DNA from: an uncultured Acidimicrobiales bacterium
GTDB lineage: Bacteria > Actinomycetota > Acidimicrobiia > Acidimicrobiales > CADCTF01
Assembly: GCA_902805655.1 (NCBI GenBank)
Contig: CADCTF010000111.1
Coordinates: 1 to 51,300 of the forward strand
Reading direction: 5' to 3'
Length of the DNA: 51,300 bases
Position numbers and translations under genes: made by a program
Notes under the pieces: generated by a model
The model's input: only the letters and a program-made list of their open reading frames with translations
Told to the model about the DNA's origin: nothing
The model's database searches: none
Shown here: positions 24,980-33,646 of the stretch, piece after piece
Layout of the letters: every line of letters begins with the position of its first letter
Numbering within the stretch: the stretch's first letter is position 1

Positions 24980-25954
24980 GTGGCCCAACAGCAAGCGGTG
25001 GCGCAGACAAGCTCGTCGTTCGCAGACCGCTTCGAGGGGATCGTCGAGAACGTCGAGCGGGTGATCCAGGGGAAGTCGGACGTCATCCGGCTGGCCGTGG
25101 TGTGCCTGATCGCGGAAGGCCACCTGCTGCTCGAGGACGTGCCCGGCGTCGGCAAGACCAGCCTGGCCAAGGCCCTGGCCGCATCGATCGACGGCGAGTT
25201 CAGCCGCATCCAGTTCACCCCCGACCTGCTGCCCTCCGACGTGACGGGGGTGATGGTCTACAACCGGGGCTCCGGCACGTTCGACTTCCGGAAGGGCGGC
25301 ATCTTCGCCAACATCTGCCTCGGCGACGAGATCAACCGGGCCTCCCCGAAGACGCAGTCGGCGCTGCTGGAAGCCATGGGCGAGCGCCAGGTCACCGTCG
25401 ACGCCACCAGCTACAGCCTGGCCAAGCCCTTCATGGTGATCGCCACCCAGAACCCCATCGAGCACGAAGGCACCTACGCCCTGCCGGAGAGCCAGCTCGA
25501 CCGCTTCCTCATGCGCATCCAGGTCGGCTACCCCGACAAGGCGGCGGAGATCATGATCCTCGACACGCACGCCGCGTCCACGACGCTGGCCGACGTGAAG
25601 CCGGTCGTCACTGCGAGCGACGTCACGTCGATGGTCGCCATCGCCCAGCGCGTCCACGTGGCGCCGAGCCTCAAGGGCTACCTCGTCGACGTCGCGGTGG
25701 CCACGCGCAGCCACGCTCGGCTGTCCCTCGGCGTCTCGCCCCGCGGCACGCTCGCGCTGCTGCGAGCCAGCCGCGCGCTCGCTGCCTCCCTCGGGCGTGA
25801 CTACGTGCTGCCCGATGACGTGAAGGCCCTCACCGGTCCGGTGCTCGAGCACCGCGTGATGCTGAGTCCCGAGGCCCAGATGGCCGGCGTCACCCAGGCC
25901 GAGGTGCTGCAGGACGTGCTGGGGTCGGTGCCCGTCCCGATCCACAAGGGGTAG
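24980..25954 (+). CDS. MoxR-family AAA+ ATPase
   Basis: 324 residues. Walker A DVPGVGKT (about 53-60), Walker B CLGDEINRA, MoxR-type PKTQSALLEAMGE loop, sensor 1 ATQNPIEHEGTY. This is the classic MoxR type found next to DUF58 and transglutaminase genes, and that order holds here. The three are thought to act in cell-envelope protein folding or maturation. The GTG at 24977 is the other start; 24980 fits the spacing from the -10 element better. Gap to DUF58 is 11 bases. Confidence 0.95.
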   Translation: MAQQQAVAQTSSSFADRFEGIVENVERVIQGKSDVIRLAVVCLIAEGHLLLEDVPGVGKTSLAKALAASIDGEFSRIQFTPDLLPSDVTGVMVYNRGSGTFDFRKGGIFANICLGDEINRASPKTQSALLEAMGERQVTVDATSYSLAKPFMVIATQNPIEHEGTYALPESQLDRFLMRIQVGYPDKAAEIMILDTHAASTTLADVKPVVTASDVTSMVAIAQRVHVAPSLKGYLVDVAVATRSHARLSLGVSPRGTLALLRASRALAASLGRDYVLPDDVKALTGPVLEHRVMLSPEAQMAGVTQAEVLQDVLGSVPVPIHKG

Positions 25955-25965
25955 GTCGACCCCGG

Positions 25966-27171
25966 GTGCTGACTCGCCGGGGCTGGGGGCTCGCCCTCAG
26001 CTCCATCGCCTTCCTCGTGGCCGGCCGGCTCTTCGGCTTGCCGGAGCTCTTCGTGCTGGCCGCCGTGGCCGCGGCCCTGTGCGCCGCCGCGGTGGGCTAC
26101 GTCTACTTCCGTGGGGTCGATGTCACCGTCGACCGCCAGCTGCACCCTCCTCGCGTCTTCGCCGGCGGGAACAGCCGGGTCGAGCTGGAGCTGCACAACC
26201 GCTCGTCCCGGCGCACGCCCGTGCTCACGGTGCGCGATCCCTTCGACGGTGGAGCTCGATGGGCCCGGTTCCTCAGCGCGCCCTTGGGCCCCGGCGCCCG
26301 CTCGCGCGCGGCGTACCGCCTTCCGACCGAGCGCCGTGGCATCTATGACGTGGGCCCCATGCACGTCGGCGTGGCCGACCCGTTCGGCCTGGCCGGCGCC
26401 CGGTTCCAGGTGGCAGGCGTCAGCCAGCTGACCATCTATCCCCACATCGACGTCGTCCACCCGCTGCCCTCCACCCAGGGCCACGACCCCCACTCGGGCA
26501 CGCAGAACCCGACGGCGCTCATCGGCCCGGGGGAGGACTTCTACGCCCTGCGTCCCTACGAGCTGGGCGACGACACCCGGCGGGTCCACTGGCCGTCCAC
26601 CGCCCGCGTCGACGACCTCATGATCCGCCAGGACGAGATGCCTTGGCAGACCCGCTCCACGATCCTCCTCGACGTGCGGGCCGAGGTGCACACGGACGCG
26701 AGCCTCGAGATCGCGGTCTCGGCTGCAGCCAGCATCCACGACGCCACGCGTCGCCAGCGCGCCCTGCTGCGGATGGTCACCACCGCCGGAAGCGACTCCG
26801 GGTACGCCGCCGGCCACGCCCACGACCAGGCCATCCTCGAGCACCTGGCCACCGTGGGCACCACCCGCGTGAACCGGCTGGCGGGCGTGGCCGCCTCGCT
26901 GCGCCGGGCCGGCAACGGCGGGTCGCTCGCCATCGTCACCACGGCCGAAGCGAGCGACGCCGACCTCGACGCGCTGGCCGAGCTGCGGGGCCGATACTCC
27001 TTGATCGTCCTGGTGCTGGTCGAGCGGTCCGCCTACACGCGCTCCGCGTACGTGAAGCGGCTCCCCGACCGGCCGGTGCCCATCTTCACCGGTGTGGCCC
27101 GGATCACGGCCGAGCAAGGCTTCCCGTCCGCCTGGCGAAGCGCCATCACACCGGTCGGGAGCCGCCAATGA
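25966..27171 (+). CDS. DUF58 membrane-anchored protein
   Basis: 401 residues. Two N-terminal helices (about 9-25 and 27-47), then a strand-rich segment and the DUF58 core with YALRPYELGDDTRRVHW, a VWA-like fold lacking a clear MIDAS. The DUF58 segment usually binds the MoxR partner encoded just upstream. GTG start with no strong ribosome site. The stop overlaps the transglutaminase start (ATGA). Confidence 0.93.
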   Translation: MLTRRGWGLALSSIAFLVAGRLFGLPELFVLAAVAAALCAAAVGYVYFRGVDVTVDRQLHPPRVFAGGNSRVELELHNRSSRRTPVLTVRDPFDGGARWARFLSAPLGPGARSRAAYRLPTERRGIYDVGPMHVGVADPFGLAGARFQVAGVSQLTIYPHIDVVHPLPSTQGHDPHSGTQNPTALIGPGEDFYALRPYELGDDTRRVHWPSTARVDDLMIRQDEMPWQTRSTILLDVRAEVHTDASLEIAVSAAASIHDATRRQRALLRMVTTAGSDSGYAAGHAHDQAILEHLATVGTTRVNRLAGVAASLRRAGNGGSLAIVTTAEASDADLDALAELRGRYSLIVLVLVERSAYTRSAYVKRLPDRPVPIFTGVARITAEQGFPSAWRSAITPVGSRQ

Positions 27172-29540
27172 CCGCCACCGCCACTCGCCCTTCTCCGCGG
27201 GTCGCCGACGTGTTCGAACGTCGCGAGCCGCCGAAGGACACGCCTCCGGAGCCGGCTTCCCAGGCGCCGGGCGGAGGAGCGGGCGACACCCTCACCCTGC
27301 TCGCCCTCACCCTTTCCGTCGCCATCGGGTTCGGGCGTCTGTTCTCGGGCACCGCATGGGTGTACCCGGTGATCATCGCCACCGTGGTGGGGCACGGTCT
27401 GGCGTGGTTCCTGCGCCGTCGAGGTGCGCCGACCGCGCTCGCCGCGGCAGTGACCTTGCTGGGCGTCGTCCTGGCCACCATCTGGACGCTCCTGCCCCAG
27501 ACCACCCTCTACGGGCTGCCGACGATCGACACGCTGAGCACCGCGGCCGACTCCCTCACCAACGCTCGTGCCCTCTTCCGGCAGGTGGCTGCTCCTACGC
27601 CGGCCGTGCCCGGCTTCCTGCTGGCCATCATGGTGGCGCTCGGCATCACGGCCTTCATGGCCGACTGGGCTGCCTTCCGGGTCAACGCCACCTTCGAGGC
27701 GCTGATCCCGTCGTTCACCGTCTTCATCTTCACCGCGGGCGTCGGCAGCGGCCGGTACCGCCTGTGGGCCACCGCGCTGTTCCTCATCGCCGCGCTGGGC
27801 TTCCTGCTGGCGCACAGCCTCTCGCTCCAGACCCGGTTCGGAACGTGGTTCGGGGGCCGGCGATCCTCGGGACCGGGCACGGTGGCCTCGGCCGGCGCCG
27901 CCCTCGGAGGCATCGCGCTGGTCGTCGGCCTCATCGTCGGCCCGGCGCTGCCCGGTGCGGACAGCGGCGGCATCGTGCGCTACAAGGGCCAAGGTCCGGC
28001 CGGGCCGGCGAGCCGGGCCACCGTCTCTCCCCTCGTCGACATCCGCGGTCGCCTCCAGGAGCACGGCAACATCGAGGTGTTCACGGTGAAGTCACCGGTG
28101 CGTGCCTACTGGCGCCTCACCTCCCTCGACACCTTCGACGGCACGATCTGGTCCTCCGAGGACAAGTACACCAAGACGCGTGGCCGGCTCGCCCGGGACG
28201 TGACACCGGGGCCCGGGGTCCAGACGTCGGAGGTCGAGCAGGAGTTCGAGGTCCTCAGCCTGTCGTCGATCTGGGCGCCGGCTGCGTACCAGCCGAGCAG
28301 CCTCTCCGGTCTCGACTCGCCGAGCTACAACGCCGACACGGGAAGCATCATCACCAAGAACTCCTTCAGCAACGGCTCGAAGTACCGGGTCACGTCGGTC
28401 ATCCCCTCATTCACGGACGCCCAGCTGAGGACCGCGCAGGTCGCCGTGCCCGACGACATCCGGGCCACGTACCTGGCCCAACCGCAGGCCGCGCCCCGTG
28501 TCAGGGACCTGACCAGCCGCCTCACCGCCGGGCTCCCCAACCAGTACGAGAAGGCACTGGCGCTGCAGAACTACTTCCGCACGTTCACCTACGACCTGCA
28601 GGCCATCTCGGGCCATGACAGCCGTGCCCTGGAGACCTTCCTCTTCGACACCAAGCGCGGGTACTGCGAGCAGTTCGCGGGTGCGTACGCGGTGATGGCC
28701 CGACTGGCCGGCCTGCCCGCCCGGGTGGCCGTCGGCTTCACCCCCGGAGATCTCGAGGCCGACGGGCTGTACCACGTGCGTGACGAGAACGCCCACGCCT
28801 GGCCCGAGGTCTACTTCGAGAACTTCGGCTGGGTGGCCTTCGAGCCGACGCCCGGCCGTGGTGCGCCGTACGCCGAGGGCTACACCGGGGTGCCGGAGCA
28901 GCAGGATCCGGCCGGTGCCAGCCCGACGACGGTGCCGACCACGACTCCGACCAGCATCGCCCAGGGCCCGGTGGAGGGCGCCGAGGAGACCATCCCCGAC
29001 CTCACGAGCGGCCGGGACGAGACCCTCTCCGCCGAGGTGGGCACCGACCCCGTGATCATCGGCTTCTTCGTCGTGCTGGGGCTGATAGCGCTCTACCTCC
29101 TCGTCGTGCCGCTGCTCCACTACCTCCGCCGCTACCGCCGCCACGCCGCCGCCACCACCCCCACGGCCAAGGTGCTCGCGGCATGGGCCGACGTCGAAGA
29201 CGCGTTCGACCAGGCCGGCATGGCGCGCCACGACGCCGAGACGTACGCCGAGTACTCCGTGCGCGCCGGCCGATCCGCCGGCCTGAGCACCGAGGTCAAC
29301 ACCGAGCTGCGGCTGCTGGCTCGGGAGGCTGCGGCATCCGTCTTCGCCGGCGACGACCGCAGCCCAGAGGTGGTCGACCGCTCCATCGCAGGCGCGCGCC
29401 AGGTCATCGCAGCCGTGCAGGACCAGCTCGGCCCACGCGAGCGGGTCGCCTGGTGGCTCGACCCCAGGCGCTTCCTGCCGGCTCGGCGCTCACGCACCGG
29501 TGACGGGCGTCGGGCCGAGCCCGCCCTCTCGGCTCGCTAG
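27168..29540 (+). CDS. Transglutaminase-like membrane protein (TgpA/DUF3488 type)
   Basis: 790 residues. Several N-terminal transmembrane helices (about 40-230), then a large extracytoplasmic region with a transglutaminase core: catalytic Cys in GYCEQFAGAY, His in NAHAWPEVYF, and the third position reads FEPTPG, with Glu instead of the Asp found in many relatives. A Pro/Thr-rich linker, one C-terminal helix (about 625-645) and a DUF4129-like cytoplasmic tail follow. Probably part of a cell-envelope remodelling complex with the MoxR and DUF58 proteins. Confidence 0.93.
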   Translation: MTATATRPSPRVADVFERREPPKDTPPEPASQAPGGGAGDTLTLLALTLSVAIGFGRLFSGTAWVYPVIIATVVGHGLAWFLRRRGAPTALAAAVTLLGVVLATIWTLLPQTTLYGLPTIDTLSTAADSLTNARALFRQVAAPTPAVPGFLLAIMVALGITAFMADWAAFRVNATFEALIPSFTVFIFTAGVGSGRYRLWATALFLIAALGFLLAHSLSLQTRFGTWFGGRRSSGPGTVASAGAALGGIALVVGLIVGPALPGADSGGIVRYKGQGPAGPASRATVSPLVDIRGRLQEHGNIEVFTVKSPVRAYWRLTSLDTFDGTIWSSEDKYTKTRGRLARDVTPGPGVQTSEVEQEFEVLSLSSIWAPAAYQPSSLSGLDSPSYNADTGSIITKNSFSNGSKYRVTSVIPSFTDAQLRTAQVAVPDDIRATYLAQPQAAPRVRDLTSRLTAGLPNQYEKALALQNYFRTFTYDLQAISGHDSRALETFLFDTKRGYCEQFAGAYAVMARLAGLPARVAVGFTPGDLEADGLYHVRDENAHAWPEVYFENFGWVAFEPTPGRGAPYAEGYTGVPEQQDPAGASPTTVPTTTPTSIAQGPVEGAEETIPDLTSGRDETLSAEVGTDPVIIGFFVVLGLIALYLLVVPLLHYLRRYRRHAAATTPTAKVLAAWADVEDAFDQAGMARHDAETYAEYSVRAGRSAGLSTEVNTELRLLAREAAASVFAGDDRSPEVVDRSIAGARQVIAAVQDQLGPRERVAWWLDPRRFLPARRSRTGDGRRAEPALSAR

Positions 29541-29556
29541 CCCGGACGTCCTGGCG

Positions 29557-29691
29557 TCAGGCGCCGGCGGCCCGCACCATTTCGATGGCCTTGTCCGGCG
29601 GGACCCCGAGGCGCTTGGCCTCGGCGAGGTAGCGGGCGGCGGCCTCGGCGAGGAGCGCCAGCCGGCGGTCGCCAGTGAGCGGCGGGGCCAT
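29557..29691 (-). pseudogene. Short coding remnant, like the C-terminus of a YtrA-type GntR regulator
   Basis: 44 codons from ATG at 29691, with strongly GC third positions. The end (AEAKRLGVPPDKAIEMVRAAG) splits into AEAKRLGVPP and DKAIEMVR, a pattern seen at the tail of short GntR regulators. The reading frame stays coding-like upstream to about 29751 with no ATG, GTG or TTG, and the helix-turn-helix part is missing. The simplest view is a gene fragment. It could instead be a very small intact gene. Confidence 0.35.
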
Positions 29692-29758
29692 CACGGCGAT
29701 GCCGTGCGCGGTGGCGCTCGAGCCGATGCCGGCGAGCGAGACGGCCGCTCCGACGCTA

Positions 29759-29786
29759 CAAAAGACGTTCAGGAGGCAACGCCTCC
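29759..29786 (-). terminator. Hairpin with T-run after the DUF3040 gene
   Basis: On the minus strand, GGAGGC - GTT - GCCTCC forms a 6-bp stem 5 bases after the DUF3040 stop, and TCTTTT follows about 7 bases later. A plausible but short intrinsic terminator. Confidence 0.4.
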
Positions 29787-29791
29787 GGCCG

Positions 29792-30160
29792 TCACTCCTC
29801 GCGCTTGAAGCGCTCCTTCAGCTTGCGGCTGCGGGAGCCGAGCACCTCTCCGAGGTTGCCGGTGCGCTGGGTGACCGATTGCAGGCCGGCCTTGCCCATC
29901 TTGCGGAGGTTGCGCTCGCCCACGATCGCGCACGCCAGGGAGATGGCGAAGCCGAGCGTGGCGATGGGCAACGACTGCGTGAAGGTCAGCACCAGGAGCA
30001 CCAAGCCGGCTACGAACCCGACGGCGGCCCACTTGACGTTGCGGCCGGCGTGCCGGTACAGCGTCTTGGTGCTGACCTCGCGTGCGAAGGCGGGGTCGGA
30101 GTCGTAGAAGTTCTTCTCGATCTGCTGGAGGATCCGCTGTTCGTCCTCAGAGAGCGGCAC
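29792..30160 (-). CDS. DUF3040 family membrane protein
   Basis: 122 residues beginning VPLSEDEQRILQQIEKNFY, the usual opening of DUF3040 proteins. Two hydrophobic helices follow (about 45-65 and 67-85), then a basic tail (SRKLKERFKREE). The GTG at 30160 has AAGGGA about 6 bases upstream. An ATG at 30208 would add 16 residues that lack family support. Function unknown; widespread in actinobacteria. Confidence 0.88.
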   Translation of the reverse strand: MPLSEDEQRILQQIEKNFYDSDPAFAREVSTKTLYRHAGRNVKWAAVGFVAGLVLLVLTFTQSLPIATLGFAISLACAIVGERNLRKMGKAGLQSVTQRTGNLGEVLGSRSRKLKERFKREE

Positions 30161-30271
30161 TCTCGATCCCTTCCACCCCACACGGTCATCAGAACCGACT
30201 TCGGACATCTTCGCGCACGTACTGCGCTACAACAACGCGTCGTGCCTGATCAGAGCTGAAGTCGGCCGTCG

Positions 30272-31546
30272 CTATACCCCACGGTCCTGCCGCGGCCCCC
30301 ATTGGGTGTCTCCCTGGCGCTTCAGGTGCAGGCCGTCGGCTCGCACCAGGGCGGCCGGCCCGACGGCTCCGTCCCCGAAGCGCTCACGGATCTCGTCGAT
30401 CGCCTTCGACGCAGAGTCCCACCCGGGCGGCTGCCCCGCCGCCTCCGGAGTTGGGTCGTCGAGGGTGAGCTGGCGGGCCCGGGCATCCTCCAGGTTCGAC
30501 ATGGTGATCCCGAAGAGGCGTACGCCGGGCCCGGGATCGATGTGGGAGAGCAGGTCACGAGCGGCACCGGCGATGACGACCGCCACGTCGGTGGCCGCGG
30601 GAAGCGTGGAGGACCGTGTGATCGTGTGGAAGTCGTGGAAGCGCACCTTGATCGACACGGTGCGACCCTGCAGGGCTGCCTTCCGTAGGCGCGTCGTCAC
30701 ACCGTCCGCCAGGCGCACCGCCTCGCGCCCGAGAGCCTCGTGGTCGTGGAGGTCGCGGGCGTAGGTCTCCTCGTGGCCGATCGACTTGGGCTTGCTCACC
30801 GGCACCACGGCTCGCTCGTCACGCCCCCACGCCAGGTCGTGCAGGTGGCGACCGCTGGCCTTGCCAAGGGCCCCTTGGAGCGTCTCGATCGGCAGCGCGG
30901 CCAGGTCGGCCACGGTGACGATGCCGAATCGGGCGAGGCGCTTCTGGGTGGCCGGCCCCACGCCCCACAGCGCGCCGACCGGCAGCGGGTGCAGGAACTC
31001 CAGCTCCTTGCCCGGCTCGACCACCAGCACGCCCGGCCCGGGCACCGGCCCGGCGCGTGACGGCGTCGGCTTGGCCGCCTTGGAGGCCAGCTTGGCCACG
31101 AACTTGGTGGTGGCCACGCCGACGGCGCATGGCAGGCCCAGCTCGTCGGCCACCCGCTCGCGGATGCGGTGTGCGATCTCCGCTCCTGTGCCGAACAGGC
31201 GCTGCGCACCGCCCACGTCGAGGAACGCCTCGTCGAGCGAGATGCCCTCCACCAAGGGCGTGAAAGATCGGAAGATCTCGTGGAATTGCCGGCTGTAGTC
31301 GGCGTAGCGGTCGTAGCGCCCGTGCACGAACACCGCCTGGGGGCACAACCGCCGGGCGCGCACCGAGGGCATGGCCGAGTGCACGCCGAAGGCCCGGGCC
31401 TCGTAGCTGCACGACGCCACCACCCCCCGGGCGCCCTCGCCGCCGACGATCACCGGCTTGCCTCGCAACGACGGATCTTCCAGCATCTCCACCGACGCGT
31501 AGAAGCTGTCCATGTCGACATGGAGGATGCTCGCCGCCATCCTCAC
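30272..31546 (-). CDS. dinB: DNA polymerase IV (Y-family translesion polymerase)
   Basis: About 424 residues. Catalytic motifs: HVDMDSFYASVE (Asp of metal site, steric-gate Tyr-region), and SLDEAFLDVG with Asp/Glu of the second metal site. YxR-type SYEARAFGV and the helix-hairpin-helix TVADLAALP are present. The C-terminus (LTLDD) has a QLTLDD beta-clamp-binding motif. GTG at 31546 has AGGG 8 bases upstream; ATG at 31540 is the other choice. It follows the NUDIX gene after 10 bases, so both are probably one transcript. No SOS box was found upstream. Confidence 0.95.
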   Translation of the reverse strand: MRMAASILHVDMDSFYASVEMLEDPSLRGKPVIVGGEGARGVVASCSYEARAFGVHSAMPSVRARRLCPQAVFVHGRYDRYADYSRQFHEIFRSFTPLVEGISLDEAFLDVGGAQRLFGTGAEIAHRIRERVADELGLPCAVGVATTKFVAKLASKAAKPTPSRAGPVPGPGVLVVEPGKELEFLHPLPVGALWGVGPATQKRLARFGIVTVADLAALPIETLQGALGKASGRHLHDLAWGRDERAVVPVSKPKSIGHEETYARDLHDHEALGREAVRLADGVTTRLRKAALQGRTVSIKVRFHDFHTITRSSTLPAATDVAVVIAGAARDLLSHIDPGPGVRLFGITMSNLEDARARQLTLDDPTPEAAGQPPGWDSASKAIDEIRERFGDGAVGPAALVRADGLHLKRQGDTQWGPRQDRGV

Positions 31547-31556
31547 GGCCGCCGCC

Positions 31557-32051
31557 CTAGAGCCGGACGACCGACATGGACGCCCGATCGGCGCCGTCGA
31601 CCCGGTACCGGTAGGCCCGGCCGGACTCCCACCGCTCGTCGATCCACGCGGTGAGCGGCTCCCAGAGCCACTGGCCCCCGCCCTGCCGCAGGAGCGGCAC
31701 GCACTCGAGGCACGGGATGAAGCGCGCATCGACGACGATGCCGTCGAGGTCTTCCAGCACGAGGTCACCGGCGAAGGTGACGGCCCGATGCACCTCCACC
31801 TTCAGCCGCCAGCCGAGGCCCGATGCGTCGACCTCCACCTCGTAGACCGGGCCTTCCCAGCCATCGACCGTGATGCCGGTCTCCTCGAAGACCTCGCGGG
31901 TGAGGCCGTCGACCACCGACTCACCTTGCTCGACCTCGATGACGCCACCGGGCGTCGACCAGTCGTGGCTGCCGTTCTTCCGGCGGTTCTGCACGAGGAG
32001 CAGCCCGTCGGGACCTTCGATCAGGCCGCTGGCCACCAGCCACTCGCGCAC
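31557..32051 (-). CDS. NUDIX hydrolase
   Basis: 164 residues. The Nudix box is complete: GGVIEVEQGES then TREVFEETGI, matching Gx5Ex7REUxEExGU. It hydrolyses a nucleoside-diphosphate-linked substrate; which one is unknown. Its place just before dinB fits a nucleotide-pool cleaning role, an inference. GTG start, with CAGAAT 6 bases upstream, so the transcript is probably leaderless. Confidence 0.9.
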   Translation of the reverse strand: MREWLVASGLIEGPDGLLLVQNRRKNGSHDWSTPGGVIEVEQGESVVDGLTREVFEETGITVDGWEGPVYEVEVDASGLGWRLKVEVHRAVTFAGDLVLEDLDGIVVDARFIPCLECVPLLRQGGGQWLWEPLTAWIDERWESGRAYRYRVDGADRASMSVVRL

Positions 32052-32057
32052 CGCACG

Positions 32058-32063
32058 ATTCTG
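32058..32063 (-). promoter_or_regulatory. -10 element, leaderless promoter of NUDIX-dinB
   Basis: Minus-strand CAGAAT, 6 bases before the GTG at 32051. Confidence 0.45.
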
Positions 32064-32069
32064 CCAGAG

Positions 32070-32082
32070 CGGTGTGACACCG
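32070..32082. promoter_or_regulatory. 13-bp palindrome in the NUDIX-dinB promoter
   Basis: CGGTGT-G-ACACCG, a perfect inverted repeat. It begins 6 bases upstream of the -10 element, where a repressor would block the spacer and -35 region. No regulator is assigned. Confidence 0.35.
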
Positions 32083-32161
32083 GGAACGTCGACCCCGGCC
32101 GGCCCGCCGACGTGCGGGCGACCGCCGGGGATAGGTTGGGTTCGCCGAAGAGGGGGTCAAT

Positions 32162-32620
32162 GTGAGCGAAGCACTTGCGAAAGCACGAGAGAACCGGTCG
32201 AGCCTGCGGGAGGCCATCGACAACGCGGAGGCCACTCTCGCCGCCTCGCCTGGAGACCACGTGCACACCTGGGCCGCCGACGTCGACGAGTCGCTGGCCA
32301 CGCTGGGGCGCGCCCTCGAGCAGCACATCGTCGTCACCGAGGCTCCAGGCGGCCTACTGGAGGACATGGTGGCGGCCAACCCCTCGCTTCGGGAGCGCGT
32401 CAGCCAGACCCGCCACGAGCACGAGCAGCTGCGCGCCCAGCTCGGCCGCATCCGGGCATCACTGACCGGCCGGAGCACCGACGTGGTGGCCGCCCGTCGC
32501 CACGTGGCCGAGCTGCTCACCGAGCTCATCCACCATCGCCAGCGTGGCGCCGACCTCGTCTCCGACGCCTACGGCATCCCGTCGGATCCCGAGATCCCCC
32601 CGCCGCCCCGTAGCCACTAG
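32162..32620 (+). CDS. Hemerythrin-like helical protein
   Basis: 152 residues, four predicted helices. His and Glu residues fall where hemerythrin-like domains bind a di-iron centre (HVHTWAADV, LEQHIVVTEAPGG, RHEHEQLRAQL, ELIHHRQRG). The match is by pattern only. GTG start with AGGGGG 5 bases upstream and a TAGGTT about 21 bases before the GTG. It ends 2 bases before the stop of the convergent DUF3500 gene. Confidence 0.55.
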   Translation: MSEALAKARENRSSLREAIDNAEATLAASPGDHVHTWAADVDESLATLGRALEQHIVVTEAPGGLLEDMVAANPSLRERVSQTRHEHEQLRAQLGRIRASLTGRSTDVVAARRHVAELLTELIHHRQRGADLVSDAYGIPSDPEIPPPPRSH

Positions 32621-32622
32621 GG

Positions 32623-33624
32623 CTACGGCGCGCGGTGCGACTCGGCGAGGTGGGCCCGCAGCAGGTCCTCACCGAAGTCGCCGTCGGGGTCGCGAAGCAC
32701 GGTGTGGACGTGGTTCGCCCCGTCCTGCGTGTTGTCGTACTCGATCAGGAGCCCCGGGCCCTGGAGGCGGTAGTAGAGGGGTGATCGGGGGCCGGTGGCG
32801 CCGCCCCACGCCAGGTGGACGTCGGGGCGGGTGGCCGCGAGGCGGCTCCGCATCGACGCCGCGACCGGCGCGGTCAAGCGGTCGAGATACAGCTCGACGA
32901 GGGCGTCGAAGAGCCGGGCGGACGTCCCGGTCATCCGGCCCCTCGCCACGCCGGCCGGCTCGAGGTCAGCACCGAGCCTCGGGGCGTTGGTGGAGAGGAT
33001 GTCGTCCGGCGCGACCTCGTAGACCCGGGAGCGGGTGCGCTGGGCGGGCACGAGGCTGTCGATCATGGCCACAGCCAGGTCCCCCTCCGAGCCGAGGGGC
33101 CGCAGCACCGGCCCGGTCGCGTCCACCACCTCGGCCGGGTTGGCGCCGAAGAACAGCGGCGTCGACGACACAACGCCGTCGACGACCGTCACGTTGACCG
33201 AGAGGTGGTGGCCCTCGAAACGCCATCCCCACGGCTCGAGGCCGCCGGGCTCGCCGAACACCGTCGTGGCGTAGTCGGCCCGGTGCCGTCCCCATCGCTC
33301 GGGCTTGTGGCGCCGGGCGCCGCTGCCCCCCTCCATCTCGTCGAGCACGTCCTCTAGGGCGATGATCGTCGTCGCTCGGGCGTAGCCCGAGAGGCTGAGC
33401 GCCGAGGCCACCAGGCGGTAGGCGGCCTTCTGCGCAGGGGCGTCCATGTCCGTGAAGGCCAACCCGGGACGTCGGCGGGGGACGTAGTGCCAGTCGCGGC
33501 GGGCGCTGTCGTCGGCGAAGGGGCGGTGCGCCACGGCGCGCTGGTCGTCATCCAGCAAAGCGACCAGGTCCGAGGCCAGCTCGGCCATCCTCACCGCCGT
33601 CGACCTCCCTTCTGGCGTTGACAT
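32623..33624 (-). CDS. DUF3500 family protein
   Basis: 333 residues with the family hallmarks WHYVPRRRPGL (early), GWRFEGHHLSVN, FFGANPAEV and, near the end, IEYDNTQDGANHVHTV and AHLAESHR. The conserved His residues suggest a metal or small-molecule site; function unknown. A TAGGCT -10 sits 6 bases before the ATG at 33624, which supports that start. A GTG 30 bases inside, with GGGAGG 9 bases before it, is the alternative. Confidence 0.92.
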   Translation of the reverse strand: MSTPEGRSTAVRMAELASDLVALLDDDQRAVAHRPFADDSARRDWHYVPRRRPGLAFTDMDAPAQKAAYRLVASALSLSGYARATTIIALEDVLDEMEGGSGARRHKPERWGRHRADYATTVFGEPGGLEPWGWRFEGHHLSVNVTVVDGVVSSTPLFFGANPAEVVDATGPVLRPLGSEGDLAVAMIDSLVPAQRTRSRVYEVAPDDILSTNAPRLGADLEPAGVARGRMTGTSARLFDALVELYLDRLTAPVAASMRSRLAATRPDVHLAWGGATGPRSPLYYRLQGPGLLIEYDNTQDGANHVHTVLRDPDGDFGEDLLRAHLAESHRAP

Positions 33625-33630
33625 CCCGCC

Positions 33631-33640
33631 AGCCTACGAT
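33631..33640. promoter_or_regulatory. Overlapping divergent leaderless promoters
   Basis: Minus-strand -10 TAGGCT (33631-33636) and plus-strand -10 TACGAT (33635-33640) share two bases. Each is 6 bases from its own start codon (33624 minus, 33647 plus), so the two promoters can hardly fire at once. Confidence 0.55.
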
Positions 33641-33646
33641 CGAGGC

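Noticed and set aside
26643-27167. Possible N-terminal extension of the transglutaminase protein into DUF58
   Set aside because: The extension is a frame shadow of DUF58. The ATG at 27168 with ATGA overlap is the natural start.
33618-33640. TTGACA at 33618 as a -35 for the plus-strand gene
   Set aside because: Only 11 bases lie between it and TACGAT; sigma-70-type promoters need about 17.
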